This document shows positions 1 through 8,346 of a DNA stretch of 15,128 nucleotides, piece after piece. The stretch is from contig CAJKBW010000074.1 in assembly GCA_905198295.1 (NCBI GenBank), forward strand, positions 1 through 15,128, written 5' to 3'. A program made the translations under genes and the position numbers. The notes under the pieces were generated by a model, which saw only the letters and a list, made by a program, of their open reading frames with translations, was not told the DNA's origin and searched no databases. This DNA is from an uncultured Oscillospiraceae bacterium. GTDB taxonomy: Bacteria > Bacillota > Clostridia > Oscillospirales > Acutalibacteraceae. Position 1 is the stretch's first letter, and each line of letters starts with the position of its first letter.

Positions 1-515
1 GAACCGCCATACTGCAGCTGCAGCCAAAAATACTGCGTCACAGACGGATCCACGTTGCGGACCCACGCAGAGATAAAATAGGTATCGGTTTTGTTGGCGT
101 TGGCAGAATCCTTGACAAACATCTCCCCGATATCAATACCGATGCTTGCATAAGTCAGGGTGTTGTAGCCCTGCGGGCTGCCGTCTGCATTCTTGCCGCG
201 GGCAGAAACCTTCAGAGACTTGGAACCGGAATGCGCCACATCGCTGACCACTTCGATGGTTGCCGGCGGAATCGAAGTATCGTCCGGCTGAGTGGCAGAA
301 AACTTTCCGACCTGTCCCTCTTCATCGATGGTGTCCGTCTCAAAATCCTGAAAGGTCAGAACGCCGTCATCGTCTTTTCCCGGCGTCGAAGTCGCATAGC
401 CTTTGGGCGGATCCTTTTCGAGCGGTGCCGCGGAAGCGGGAAGCGCCATCAGGCCGGCCGACGTCAGAAGAGCCAAACACACAACGGCTCCTCTTTTGAA
501 CACTGCGGTTTTCAT
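1..515 (-). CDS. Secreted protein with CBM4/9-like carbohydrate-binding module (3' end outside window)
   Basis: Only the first 171 residues are present; the frame stays open to the window edge. The ATG at 513-515 follows AGGAGG with a 10-base gap. Residues 1 to about 30 form a Sec signal peptide (basic MKTAVFKRG, hydrophobic core, PASA-AP cleavage site), with no lipobox cysteine. From about residue 50 the protein resembles the N-terminal CBM4/9 (CBM_4_9) modules of xylanases and other glycanases: a DFETDT opening, then VAHSGSKSLKVSARG, then a YFISAWVRN strand and a WLQLQYGG strand. In that family the module binds polysaccharide and is usually joined to a catalytic domain such as GH10; that domain would lie outside the window. 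It is 118 bases after the second permease pair and probably belongs to the same locus. The CBM assignment is by pattern only, and the enzyme class is unknown. Confidence 0.8.
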   Translation of the reverse strand, partial: MKTAVFKRGAVVCLALLTSAGLMALPASAAPLEKDPPKGYATSTPGKDDDGVLTFQDFETDTIDEEGQVGKFSATQPDDTSIPPATIEVVSDVAHSGSKSLKVSARGKNADGSPQGYNTLTYASIGIDIGEMFVKDSANANKTDTYFISAWVRNVDPSVTQYFWLQLQYGG

Positions 516-633
516 AGCTGCAATTCCTCCTTGTTTCTCGGGGTCAGAGTGTTGGAATAAAAAGGGACTGTTTATCCTACGGACCCACGGCCCGCATGAA
601 CCGAAGCACGAACAGCACAAAGCTGACAGACGT

Positions 634-1569
634 TTATCCGACAATGCCGGTACGCTCCACCGACTGAATGAAGGAGCGCTGACAGAACACAAACAGGATG
701 ATCAGCGGGAAAATCGCCAGCAGTGTGGCCGTTGCCCGCAGGATCGACTGATACGCCATCTGTGCGGCCACCGACACCACGCTGCTGCCGCTCTGCTGGA
801 TGTTTTCCAGCGCATAGCCCAGACTGTCCAGCGTTTTGGCGATGGTGTCATAGCTGCTGTAAAACAGGTTGGTGTAGGTGTTCTCTCCCCACTGCCAGAC
901 GAAGGAAAACAGGAAAATGGTCACCATAATCGGCAGCGCGCTCTTGAGCATGATGCTCGTGAAGGTTTTGTATGGTCCTGCGCCGTCAATGGCCGCCGCT
1001 TCATCGATTTCCCGCGGGATCCCCCGGAAGAACTGTCGGGCCAGGAAAATATACAGCCCGCAGCGGGGGGCCACCCCTGTCAAAGCCAGCGCCACAAAGG
1101 GGGCGTAGCTGCCCAGCATACCCACCGCCTTGAAGTTCAAATACTGCGGCGTAAGGATAACCTGTGTCGGCACCACCATACACAGCACCACCAGCGCGAA
1201 CAGAATGCCGCGGCCTTTGAAGTGGAAACGGGCGAATCCGTATCCGGCCACCGTACAGGACAGCGCCTGCAGTACCGACACAATTGCGCACAGCGACACG
1301 GTGTTGACCAGCAGCTTTCCGTAGTGGATATAGGACGCCGCTTCCGGGTAATTCTCCGGCGTGAAATTCTTGGCGATAACCTTGACCGTCTGATCGTACA
1401 AGTCGGTTTCATCCATAAAAGACATGGAAAGCTTTGTCAGCAGCGGATAAAGAATCGTAAAGCAGATGCCCACGATAAAGACGGTGCGGAAAATGGCGAA
1501 CAGCCATTTCAGCGTGGTCTTGCGCACCTTGGGCGCCGTCAGGCGGCTGGAGAACGTCTTCTTACTCAT
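634..1569 (-). CDS. Carbohydrate ABC transporter permease, MalG-like (CUT1), second pair
   Basis: A 311-residue inner component of a binding-protein-dependent sugar importer. It has a cytoplasmic N-terminus, a first membrane segment at about 22-45, an extracytoplasmic loop with the NYPEAASYIHYG region, and further membrane segments to about 297. The EAA loop that contacts the ATPase is well kept at about 189-213 (EAAAIDGAG followed by KSALP). The C-terminus SVERTGIVG is a variant of the usual MalG-type tail ending in a glycine motif. Its ATG overlaps the stop of the preceding permease by 8 bases (ATGAGTAA), so the pair is translationally coupled; GGAGG lies inside the upstream gene. It should form a heterodimer with the product of 1562-2497. 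The substrate cannot be deduced. No ATPase gene is nearby. Confidence 0.93.
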   Translation of the reverse strand: MSKKTFSSRLTAPKVRKTTLKWLFAIFRTVFIVGICFTILYPLLTKLSMSFMDETDLYDQTVKVIAKNFTPENYPEAASYIHYGKLLVNTVSLCAIVSVLQALSCTVAGYGFARFHFKGRGILFALVVLCMVVPTQVILTPQYLNFKAVGMLGSYAPFVALALTGVAPRCGLYIFLARQFFRGIPREIDEAAAIDGAGPYKTFTSIMLKSALPIMVTIFLFSFVWQWGENTYTNLFYSSYDTIAKTLDSLGYALENIQQSGSSVVSVAAQMAYQSILRATATLLAIFPLIILFVFCQRSFIQSVERTGIVG

Positions 1570-2497
1570 GGTAGAACACCCTCCTCTGCATCACGGCAAA
1601 CACGATGCCCAGCACAGCGAAAATGGCTACAAAATATACCCATGCCGCCGCCGAGGCGACACCGAAATTCTTCAGGCCCATCAAATCGCTGCGAATCTGG
1701 GAAATCAGCGGATTGCTGAGATTGGTGAACGAGTCGATGATGGTATACACCACATTGAGCAGGATGTACGGCCCGCACATCGGGAAGGTGATCTTCCAGA
1801 AATTCACCCACGCCGTGGCTCCTTCGATATTGGAGGATTCAAACAGCGATGGGGAAATCGTGTTCAGACCGCCGATGAAAATGATGATCTGCAGACCGGA
1901 TTTGATGATGATGTCGTAAATACCGGAAGTCGCCGTGGTAATGAAATCCACCATTTCCATCGGCAGGCTGTCGGAAAACAGGGTGGTGATCAGCCCGGAG
2001 GCCGAAAACGCAGTCTGCATGCTGTTGGCCGCCGAAGCGGTATTCCGGTCCATCATCATGCTGATCACGCTGTTGGAATCCATCGTGGCAAGCACACCGG
2101 TGGAAACGATGACCGGCAGAAAAAAGATTGCCCGGGCAACCGTTCGCCCATGAAATTCCTTGCTGAGAATCAACGCGGAGAAAAAGCTGAAAGGAACGAC
2201 CACCAGCGTGTCCCGCAGGGTCATGAGGAAGGAATTGACGATTCTCTGCCGGAATTCGGTGTCAACGGTGAGGATGTATTGGTAGTTGTAGAATCCCTTG
2301 GATACCAACGTATACCCATTTTCCACAATCTTGATGTCGTTGAAGCTGAAAATCAGCGACTGGACAAGCGGAATAAGGATAAACAGCGCAAACCCGATCA
2401 GAAAAGGGGTGATAAACACATAGCCGGTGCGGTTGCGCCGTACCATCAGATCGGAGCGGTGCGCGGCCGCAGCCCTGCTTTCTTTTCGCTTACTCAC
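1562..2497 (-). CDS. Sugar ABC transporter permease, MalF-like (CUT1), second pair
   Basis: A 311-residue membrane permease. It has a basic N-terminus, a first membrane segment at about 25-50 (YVFITPFLIGFALFILIPLV, the usual MalF/UgpA-type start), and a PVIVSTGVLATM segment at about 128-140. The EAA loop at about 220-240 is degenerate: ESSNIEGA replaces the usual EAAAIDGA, although the glycine and the ITFP end are kept. The start is GTG, preceded by a run of G (AGGGGGGG) 7 bases away. It overlaps the stop of the DUF5696 gene by 8 bases (GTGAGTAA), and its own stop overlaps the next permease in the same way. The loop between about 140 and 200 is long and polar (many S, T, M, D) and may form part of the substrate gate. 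It is tightly tied by translation to the DUF5696 lipoprotein, which suggests a shared substrate. Confidence 0.92.
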   Translation of the reverse strand: MSKRKESRAAAAHRSDLMVRRNRTGYVFITPFLIGFALFILIPLVQSLIFSFNDIKIVENGYTLVSKGFYNYQYILTVDTEFRQRIVNSFLMTLRDTLVVVPFSFFSALILSKEFHGRTVARAIFFLPVIVSTGVLATMDSNSVISMMMDRNTASAANSMQTAFSASGLITTLFSDSLPMEMVDFITTATSGIYDIIIKSGLQIIIFIGGLNTISPSLFESSNIEGATAWVNFWKITFPMCGPYILLNVVYTIIDSFTNLSNPLISQIRSDLMGLKNFGVASAAAWVYFVAIFAVLGIVFAVMQRRVFYHE

Positions 2498-5099
2498 CGG
2501 TTATCCCCCCCTCGGTAAGGAGCCAGCCCGCGGCAGGCACAACCCCTGCGGCGGTCTCCCGCTCGGACTCGTTGTAGTTGATAAGGATGCTTTTTCCATT
2601 TTCATAATCGACCTGAACCAAGCCCTCGTCGAGCACGGTATGGCCGGTCATCGCCTGCCCGTAGACCGGTGAAAGTGCTTCAATCAGTTCGGTACCGACC
2701 GCCCTAATCTTTGGCTCAATGGTGTCGAAGTTGACCGAAAAATACTCATCGTAGGCGGTATCCTTAACTTCCGCATTGGATGCGGCAATCGTGGACACAT
2801 ACAGAGCCGAGCCGGTTTCGATGCACTTGAGCAGGTAATACCGGTCATCCGCCGCGCGGTTCAGCTCCCCGGCGCTGTACTGGACGCTGCCGGACAGCAC
2901 CATTTGGGTGAAGGGCACCGCACGATCCAAAAGGGGATGGGTATTGCAGTCGGTCGGGATATCCGCCGCCACATCGAGCAGCGGCAGCGTATAGGCATTC
3001 GCTCCGGCGGACATGGTCTGATATCCGGCGTCCTGCATTTTTTGCAGGACTTGCACCGAGTAGCTTACCGCCTCATTCCGGGTCATAAACGCATCCTTGC
3101 TGAAGTTGCCGGAAAGATCGGAGGCAATATACGGCAGCATAAAGCCGGTCAATCCCTTCCCCTGCACCGCCTGAATAAAGCGGTCGGCATTCGCGGGGAT
3201 TTTTTCGGGCTGAAGGATATAGCCGAACAGCCCTTCCTCATCTGCCACAAAGGTCGCCTTGTTGTAGGCCGGCTTATAGGCGGATTCGCTGGTGATGAAC
3301 CGCACCACGTCGTTGGTCGAACTGAAGCCGTCAAAGAGGCCGTCCCGATACACATACTGAAAATCGGCATCCGGGAAGAGCCTGGCGTTCATACCCGTGA
3401 GCTTCTCCGCCAGCGCCAGCAGCCCTTTTTCGCCGCCCAGCTTTCCTTCCGGATCGAAGCCGTCGAGTAGCGAGGACTTCAGCCCGCCCTTGCGCCATCC
3501 GGAGTAGCGGATGATCAGCCGGTCGCCGCCGAAGGTCTGAGCCAGCCGATCCACAATTTCGCCGGCTTGTTCAAAGGTGGTCAGCGGCCGCACAATCTCC
3601 CGCGGGATGCCCAGCACCGGGGCTTTGTCGTCAATCGCGCCGATGAGGTTGACCATGATCGGCATTTTATCGCCGGAGGAACCGTTCAGTGCACCGTCAG
3701 CCTTCAGCCGGGTGCGATATGCGGCTGCCACATCGGTCCATTCATTTTCCTCTTTGGAAAGAAAGGTGAAATCCACCGCAATGGTATCTCCGATGGATTC
3801 TTTTGGATAACTGTTGACAGTGTTCGTATCGGTAGATGTCAGCTTAACCTGTGCGTAATTGAGCAGCTTGAATTTCGCGCCGACCGCGCCGATCTCCTGG
3901 GTGGAGGTGCGGGCGGCAGCATAAACCGATGCGGTGGCATCCGCCTGCCCGATCACAGCCATCATGGCACCGTCCGGGGCAGTGATGCCGTATACCGGAA
4001 AATACAGGTTCTTTTTCACCGCAGCCTGTGAAAGCTGGTACAGGGCGTAATCCCGGCCATAGAGGCTTTCCTCATACTCCGCGGTATTCCCGGAGCGCAC
4101 GCGGCTGAGCTCAATAACGGCACCAGAGCCGTCGGGTACGACCGCCTCGCTGTTTTCCAGCCCGGCAGCGGTATTCATATACGGCAGCAGCGTCACGGCG
4201 TCCAGCTTCATATTGGAGGTCACCTGAATTTCCTCCACCGGAATCCGTACATTCAGCCGCCCGTGCGCCAGTGTGTATTCCACCGGCAGCACAAAATTGC
4301 CTTTGGCCTTGTTCGGATCGACGTAATCCACCGCCGCATGATCCTGCTCCCGCATCTCGCGGGTATAGCCAAGCTTGGTGAAATATTCGGTAATGCGTTT
4401 GGTTTCCAGCGCTGAAGGCGACTGCTTAAGAGTGTAGATGTGCTTGACCTCCGCCAGCCTGGGATAGGTCTCTTCCAGATTTTTAAGCACCTGCTGGTCG
4501 GTGATCGTATCGTAATTGACCTCTAGGTAATACCGCTTCATGTTGTTCTGCTCCGCCGTATCCAGTGAAGCGATCAATTCCTCGAAACGCTCTTTGGTGA
4601 GCACCTGAGGATACAGCGGCGTCTCCACCACCTTGCCGAAGCGGTACTCCACGCGCACACCGTTCTCGATCGTCTGCATAACGAACTGCCCATATTTTAC
4701 ACTGTCGTCAAAGGCGTTCATCTGCTTGGAAGCTTCCGCTGAATCAATAGCCGACACCAGAATCGGTGAAGAATATTTCCCCAGCGAAGAAGAATTCAGC
4801 TCCAGCCGGTTCTGCGGATTGGAAAACCACACCGTTCCATCGGCGGTTTCAACCGCGATTTCGGTGGTGACCGGATGGATATACAAGGTCAACCCATCTC
4901 GGGAGGCCACCTTCTGCATCTGGGACAGGCCCAGCATTTCGGGCGTCTGGGTGATTGCTTCACCAGTCTCCCATTCCTGCACCTGTTCCGCGGGCAGTTC
5001 CGGGAAAAGCAGGGAATCGCTCCCGCATCCCGCAAAGGTCAGCAGCGTCAATGCCGCCAGGAGGACGGCAAGCGCGCGGTAAATTCGATTGGTTCGCAT
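2490..5099 (-). CDS. DUF5696-type large lipoprotein, possible glycosidase-like TIM barrel
   Basis: An 869-residue lipoprotein. Residues 1-25 are a lipoprotein signal with lipobox TFAGC (C25), so it should be tethered outside the membrane; this fixes the ATG at 5097-5099 rather than upstream starts. About 60-480 looks like beta-rich domains with a helical insert. About 490-800 alternates helix and strand like a TIM barrel: PIMVNLIGAI, LIIRYSGWRKGG (about 528-540), LGGEKGLLALAEKL, FMLPYIASDLSG, then VPFTQMVLSGSVQYS. This order resembles GH101/GH129-type barrels (GW-x-G, then GG-x-x-G, then a late PF-x-Q-x-V strand). I recognise the protein as DUF5696 family by length, signal and neighbours; glycosidase activity is inference and no catalytic pair is certain. 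It starts 4 bases after the Yip1 stop and overlaps the next permease by 8 bases. Its ribosome binding site is modest (AGGATG). Confidence 0.8.
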   Translation of the reverse strand: MRTNRIYRALAVLLAALTLLTFAGCGSDSLLFPELPAEQVQEWETGEAITQTPEMLGLSQMQKVASRDGLTLYIHPVTTEIAVETADGTVWFSNPQNRLELNSSSLGKYSSPILVSAIDSAEASKQMNAFDDSVKYGQFVMQTIENGVRVEYRFGKVVETPLYPQVLTKERFEELIASLDTAEQNNMKRYYLEVNYDTITDQQVLKNLEETYPRLAEVKHIYTLKQSPSALETKRITEYFTKLGYTREMREQDHAAVDYVDPNKAKGNFVLPVEYTLAHGRLNVRIPVEEIQVTSNMKLDAVTLLPYMNTAAGLENSEAVVPDGSGAVIELSRVRSGNTAEYEESLYGRDYALYQLSQAAVKKNLYFPVYGITAPDGAMMAVIGQADATASVYAAARTSTQEIGAVGAKFKLLNYAQVKLTSTDTNTVNSYPKESIGDTIAVDFTFLSKEENEWTDVAAAYRTRLKADGALNGSSGDKMPIMVNLIGAIDDKAPVLGIPREIVRPLTTFEQAGEIVDRLAQTFGGDRLIIRYSGWRKGGLKSSLLDGFDPEGKLGGEKGLLALAEKLTGMNARLFPDADFQYVYRDGLFDGFSSTNDVVRFITSESAYKPAYNKATFVADEEGLFGYILQPEKIPANADRFIQAVQGKGLTGFMLPYIASDLSGNFSKDAFMTRNEAVSYSVQVLQKMQDAGYQTMSAGANAYTLPLLDVAADIPTDCNTHPLLDRAVPFTQMVLSGSVQYSAGELNRAADDRYYLLKCIETGSALYVSTIAASNAEVKDTAYDEYFSVNFDTIEPKIRAVGTELIEALSPVYGQAMTGHTVLDEGLVQVDYENGKSILINYNESERETAAGVVPAAGWLLTEGGITGE

Positions 5100-5103
5100 G
5101 TCG

Positions 5104-5730
5104 TCACATCCTAAGCTGAATTTCGGTGAAAATACCCGCCACATAGCTGAACAGCTTATCGAAGATGCTGGCAAACAGCAGCACCAGAAACACGATAAAG
5201 GCCATTCCGGCAACGGTCAGGATGATGGAAAAAACGTTTTTGGTCACAGTAAACTGGTGAACGGTCAATATCCCGCAGAACAGCAGCAGCGCCGTAAACA
5301 CAAGGCCAATCCCGGTGACAATGCCGATGAATGTGCTTTCGTCCTGCGTCATGAAGCGGCTCATCAGCACGCCGAGGAAAACGGTGATCATGTAGGGCAC
5401 CATGGCGTAGCAGGTGGCCATAAAAATGTCCACGAAACGCCCCTCTCCGTCCATCAGCACGGTGATCGACCAGTTGGCCACACACCAGAGCAGCAGAGGA
5501 ATCAGCACGTTGCAGATCTGCCGGATCACGTTGAATTCCTTGGGATTGGTTTCATTGAAAATAAAGCCGGTGTACTGGCTTTGGCAGACAAAGGCTAAAA
5601 TCAGCAGCACCACCAGAATCAGGCATGAGAAGATGTTCCCCTGTTTTTCAAAACGCATCTCATAAAACCCGCGGATGGGGTGTGCCATAATCGTGAAGGA
5701 ATATTTCAGCCCTTTTCCGATTTCTTTCAA
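5104..5730 (-). CDS. Yip1-family integral membrane protein
   Basis: A 208-residue membrane protein with about five membrane segments, at roughly 34-50, 70-92, 103-124, 136-157 and 167-190. The layout matches bacterial YIP1-family proteins: HPIRGFYEMRFE in the cytoplasmic N-terminus, a WSITVLMDGEGRFVDIF loop, and a following YAMVPYMI segment. I place the start at the TTG at 5728-5730. It has GGGAGG 6 to 8 bases upstream and overlaps the TGA of the NHL gene as TTGA, a classic coupling junction. Upstream ATG starts would run deep into the NHL gene and give a Cys/Arg-rich, unlikely N-terminus. The role of bacterial Yip1 proteins is not well defined. The tight packing between the NHL-TPR protein and the DUF5696 lipoprotein suggests a common membrane complex, which is inference. 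Confidence 0.85.
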   Translation of the reverse strand: MKEIGKGLKYSFTIMAHPIRGFYEMRFEKQGNIFSCLILVVLLILAFVCQSQYTGFIFNETNPKEFNVIRQICNVLIPLLLWCVANWSITVLMDGEGRFVDIFMATCYAMVPYMITVFLGVLMSRFMTQDESTFIGIVTGIGLVFTALLLFCGILTVHQFTVTKNVFSIILTVAGMAFIVFLVLLFASIFDKLFSYVAGIFTEIQLRM

Positions 5731-7319
5731 GGCGTATTCCTCCCCTCGTTTTCCCGGCGTTTCTTCTGCAGCTTCCGGATCTTCAGGACAACCAGCAGGC
5801 CGACAGCCAGAATCACAACGACCGAAGCAACCGGCGCGAACCATTTTGCCACCACCGTTTTGCGATACTCCTTATAGGACCGAGAATACCAGTCCACGTT
5901 ATTGCCAAGCTGGAACAGCTCCATGGCCTCTTCGTATTCTCCATTGCGGTAAGCCGCCTTGCCGAGCCCGGTATAGGCCATGTCGTAGTTGGCGTTATCC
6001 TGAAGCACCAGATTCCATTCTTCGGCGGATTTCCGATAATCGCCGCTTTCCTGCCAGGCGATCGCAGAAGCGATCGTTTTGGCGAAATCGGTCTGCCGGA
6101 ACATGGTGATCGCGCGGGTGTTGCTGTCGAGCACATAAAGGCAGTCGTCCAGCTGGGCAACCGCTGCCGGGGTACGGAACCCTCCGGCCGTCACATCCGG
6201 CCCGCCGAAAGCGTACAGCAGGTAACCCTCTGAATCGTAGGTAAACAGCCGGCAGCGGTTGCTGTCCAGCACCGTATAAGTGCCGTCCGGTCCATTGGCG
6301 ACATCCACAAACCGGGAAATGCCCAGATAAGGCGAATCCAGATTATCGGTACTCTGAATGATCTCCTGGTCGCCGGACGGCGGACCAAAGCCCTTGCGGC
6401 GGAGGATGTCCTCGCCCAGCATGTTCAGGCGGCGGACCAGCGCACCCTCCTCGGAACCACGGTCGCTCCCCAGTTCCGCCACCACAACCTTCTCATCGAT
6501 AGCGGAAGAGGTGACGAAAAGGAAATCTTCGTCGTCCAGCGAAATATTGTTGTATTCGATCGGCACAAAGTCGGCCATACGGTCGAGCTGCGCCTGGGTG
6601 GAAAACTTCTTCCATAACACTTCGATAGGATTGGCGTTGACCTTGCCCGCCGCCAGGAATCCCTCGAACTGCCCGTCCGGATCGAATTCCACGATGCCTT
6701 CGTTGACGTTGATAGCCACCACATGAATCCGGCCGGAGGAATCCACCACCAGCTTAGAGGGGCGATAGCGTTCCACAAAGTCGGCATCGATAATGGCACT
6801 GTCCTCATGGCTCGGTGCTTCGATCAGCCGCTTGAGCCGACCCTCGGCGTCCATGTGGACAATATTTTTGGAGGTGCCGTCCGCCACATATATGTCGTTT
6901 TCCGGAGTGACGAATACACCCAACGGCTCCTGAAAGGCCACCTGCTGCCCATCGGCATCGGTATAACCGTTCCAGCTGCCAACCACCTGAAGCGTCTTGT
7001 CCAGCTTGACAATCCGGTTGTCGGCAGCGGTATCGCCGCTCGCGGCGATATACAGAAACCCATCGTTTGAGGCAAACAGATCATTGGGCTTTTTGAAATC
7101 GCCGATTCCCAAATCCACGCCGGTGACTACTTTCTCCACCGTATACGGATCAGGACAGGCAATCGGATCGCCCCATCGGCTGTACGTATAGCTGCGGAAG
7201 GACAGCGCCGGCGCATACACCTGCGAAGACTCCGCCGAGGCCGGAATCGCACCGAGCAGCAGCAGCGACACACAGGCCGCAGCCGTACCCCTGCGGAGGA
7301 AAGCGGTTTTCTTACTCAT
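5727..7319 (-). CDS. Membrane-anchored NHL-type beta-propeller with TPR and C-terminal membrane segment
   Basis: A 530-residue exported protein. Residues 1-29 are a Sec signal ending IPASA-ES. About 60-410 carries repeated propeller blades of NHL type: KPNDLFASNDGFLYIA, EPLGVFVTPENDIYVAD, RPSKLVVDSSGRIHVV, ISRFVDVANGPDGTYTVLD, TPAAVAQLDDCLYVLD. A TPR pair follows at about 413-475 (AWQESGDYRKSAEEW; AAYRNGEYEEAMELF). A single membrane helix lies at about 493-513 with a Lys/Arg-rich cytoplasmic tail (KIRKLQKKRR), so propeller and TPR face outside. NHL propellers usually bind ligands or proteins, and TPRs bind proteins; no enzyme motif is evident. The ATG has AGGAGG overlapping the stop of the preceding permease, 11 bases away. 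Likely role: an extracytoplasmic scaffold or sensor for the transporter complex (inference). Confidence 0.85.
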   Translation of the reverse strand: MSKKTAFLRRGTAAACVSLLLLGAIPASAESSQVYAPALSFRSYTYSRWGDPIACPDPYTVEKVVTGVDLGIGDFKKPNDLFASNDGFLYIAASGDTAADNRIVKLDKTLQVVGSWNGYTDADGQQVAFQEPLGVFVTPENDIYVADGTSKNIVHMDAEGRLKRLIEAPSHEDSAIIDADFVERYRPSKLVVDSSGRIHVVAINVNEGIVEFDPDGQFEGFLAAGKVNANPIEVLWKKFSTQAQLDRMADFVPIEYNNISLDDEDFLFVTSSAIDEKVVVAELGSDRGSEEGALVRRLNMLGEDILRRKGFGPPSGDQEIIQSTDNLDSPYLGISRFVDVANGPDGTYTVLDSNRCRLFTYDSEGYLLYAFGGPDVTAGGFRTPAAVAQLDDCLYVLDSNTRAITMFRQTDFAKTIASAIAWQESGDYRKSAEEWNLVLQDNANYDMAYTGLGKAAYRNGEYEEAMELFQLGNNVDWYSRSYKEYRKTVVAKWFAPVASVVVILAVGLLVVLKIRKLQKKRRENEGRNTP

Positions 7320-7330
7320 CTGCTGTCCTC

Positions 7331-8284
7331 CTATTCCTTGATACCTGAAGTGGACATCGTGTCCAGAATCTGACTCTGGCTGAAAATGAAGATCAGGATG
7401 GGCACGCTCATCAGGATCAGTCCCACCGCAGAGGCAGCGCCCGCCCGGGCAAAGCCGCCCGCGGCGATCTGATTGAGCGCATACGGCAGCGGCTTGAGCT
7501 CTTCACTGCGGATGAGCACACCGCCGGTGGAGTTCCACAGCGTCTGGGACGAGAAAATAATCAGCGTCAGCCACGCCGGCTTTACCGTCGGCATCACAAT
7601 GCGGAAGAATATCCGCAGTTCCCCTGCTCCGTCGATTTTGGCGGCCTCCAGTATGGAATCATGCACCGTCACCATGAACTGTTTCATCAGGAACAGACCG
7701 ATGGACGAGCCGATAGCCGGCACGATCAGCGCCAGATAGGTGTCCACAAAACCCAGCGACGACATGATGATAAAATTCGGGATCGAGGTGACCGTCGGGG
7801 AAAACATCAGCGTCATGACCACCAAGCCGAAAAAGGCGTTGCGGCCATAGAAATGATGCTTTTCCAGCACGTAGGCCGCCATGGAAGCGAAGATGACGTG
7901 AAGTCCGGTACCCGCGACCGTGATGAACAGTGTGTTGAAGAAATAGCGGGTGATCGGCACCCAGGAATTGTTCATCACCGTCAGCAGATCCTTTAGGTTA
8001 TCCAGCGTCGGGTTCTGTACGAAAAAGCGCGGCGGTGAAAGATACAGCTCATCGATCGGCTTGAAGGCGTTGCAGATAACGTAGACAAGCGGAATCGCCA
8101 TAAAAATCGCCAGTATAGCCAGAAATAGTATGTTGAAAATATCACCGGCCAGACTGCGGGTGGTCCGCACCTTCAGCAGCTTGCGCAGGAAATGGCCGAT
8201 GGCCTTCAGCACGGTAAGCACACCGTGGCCGATTTTCCCGAAAACCATTCCGGCCGGATGCCGTTTTTTCACGTTGGTTTCCAT
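7331..8284 (-). CDS. Carbohydrate ABC transporter permease, MalG-like (CUT1), first pair
   Basis: A 317-residue permease. An unusually long basic N-terminus of about 45 residues precedes the first membrane segment (NILFLAILAIFMAIPLVYVI, about 51-70). The NPTLDNLKDL loop leads to FNTLFITVAGTGLHVIFASMAAYVLEK, a typical MalG-family stretch. The EAA loop is clear at about 213-232 (EAAKIDGAGELR followed by RIVMP). The C-terminus DTMSTSGIKE matches the family's short tail. The ATG has AAAGGGAG 6 bases upstream. It is separated from its partner permease (8393-9319) by a 108-base spacer with two stem-loops, an uncommonly long gap for such a pair. The downstream NHL gene begins 11 bases after its stop. 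It probably forms the channel with the product of 8393-9319 and takes substrate from one of the two binding proteins upstream. Confidence 0.93.
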   Translation of the reverse strand: METNVKKRHPAGMVFGKIGHGVLTVLKAIGHFLRKLLKVRTTRSLAGDIFNILFLAILAIFMAIPLVYVICNAFKPIDELYLSPPRFFVQNPTLDNLKDLLTVMNNSWVPITRYFFNTLFITVAGTGLHVIFASMAAYVLEKHHFYGRNAFFGLVVMTLMFSPTVTSIPNFIIMSSLGFVDTYLALIVPAIGSSIGLFLMKQFMVTVHDSILEAAKIDGAGELRIFFRIVMPTVKPAWLTLIIFSSQTLWNSTGGVLIRSEELKPLPYALNQIAAGGFARAGAASAVGLILMSVPILIFIFSQSQILDTMSTSGIKE

Positions 8285-8294
8285 GTCGGGCTCC

Positions 8295-8346
8295 CTTTCT
8301 CCGGCGAGCTGAACCGCGTCAGCCGGCCGCCGCTCTCGCCGGAAAG
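8295..8346 (-). other. Intercistronic stem-loop next to a ribosome binding site
   Basis: CCGGCGAG at 8301-8308 is a perfect inverted repeat of CTCGCCGG at 8335-8342. CTTT (8295-8298) and AAAG (8343-8346) extend the stem past a two-base bulge. The inner loop can fold again (CTGA with TCAG, 8309-8320). In the mRNA it lies directly upstream of, and partly touches, the AAAGGGAG ribosome binding site of the permease at 7331-8284. It could tune translation or protect an mRNA end. Confidence 0.6.

Noticed and set aside
541..633. Possible terminator between the last permease and the CBM gene
   Set aside because: A TTTTT run exists on the minus strand near 560-564, but the stem before it (AGGA with TCCT, one bulge) is only four pairs. 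It is too weak to call, and no promoter was seen either.
403..2518. Plus-strand open frames of 438 and 350 codons over the second permease pair
   Set aside because: Antisense shadows with the same biased composition; the minus-strand frames encode clear membrane permeases with EAA loops.
5100..5213. Upstream ATG extension of the DUF5696 lipoprotein (38 extra residues)
   Set aside because: It would overlap the Yip1 gene heavily and place Cys-rich sequence before a perfect lipoprotein signal.
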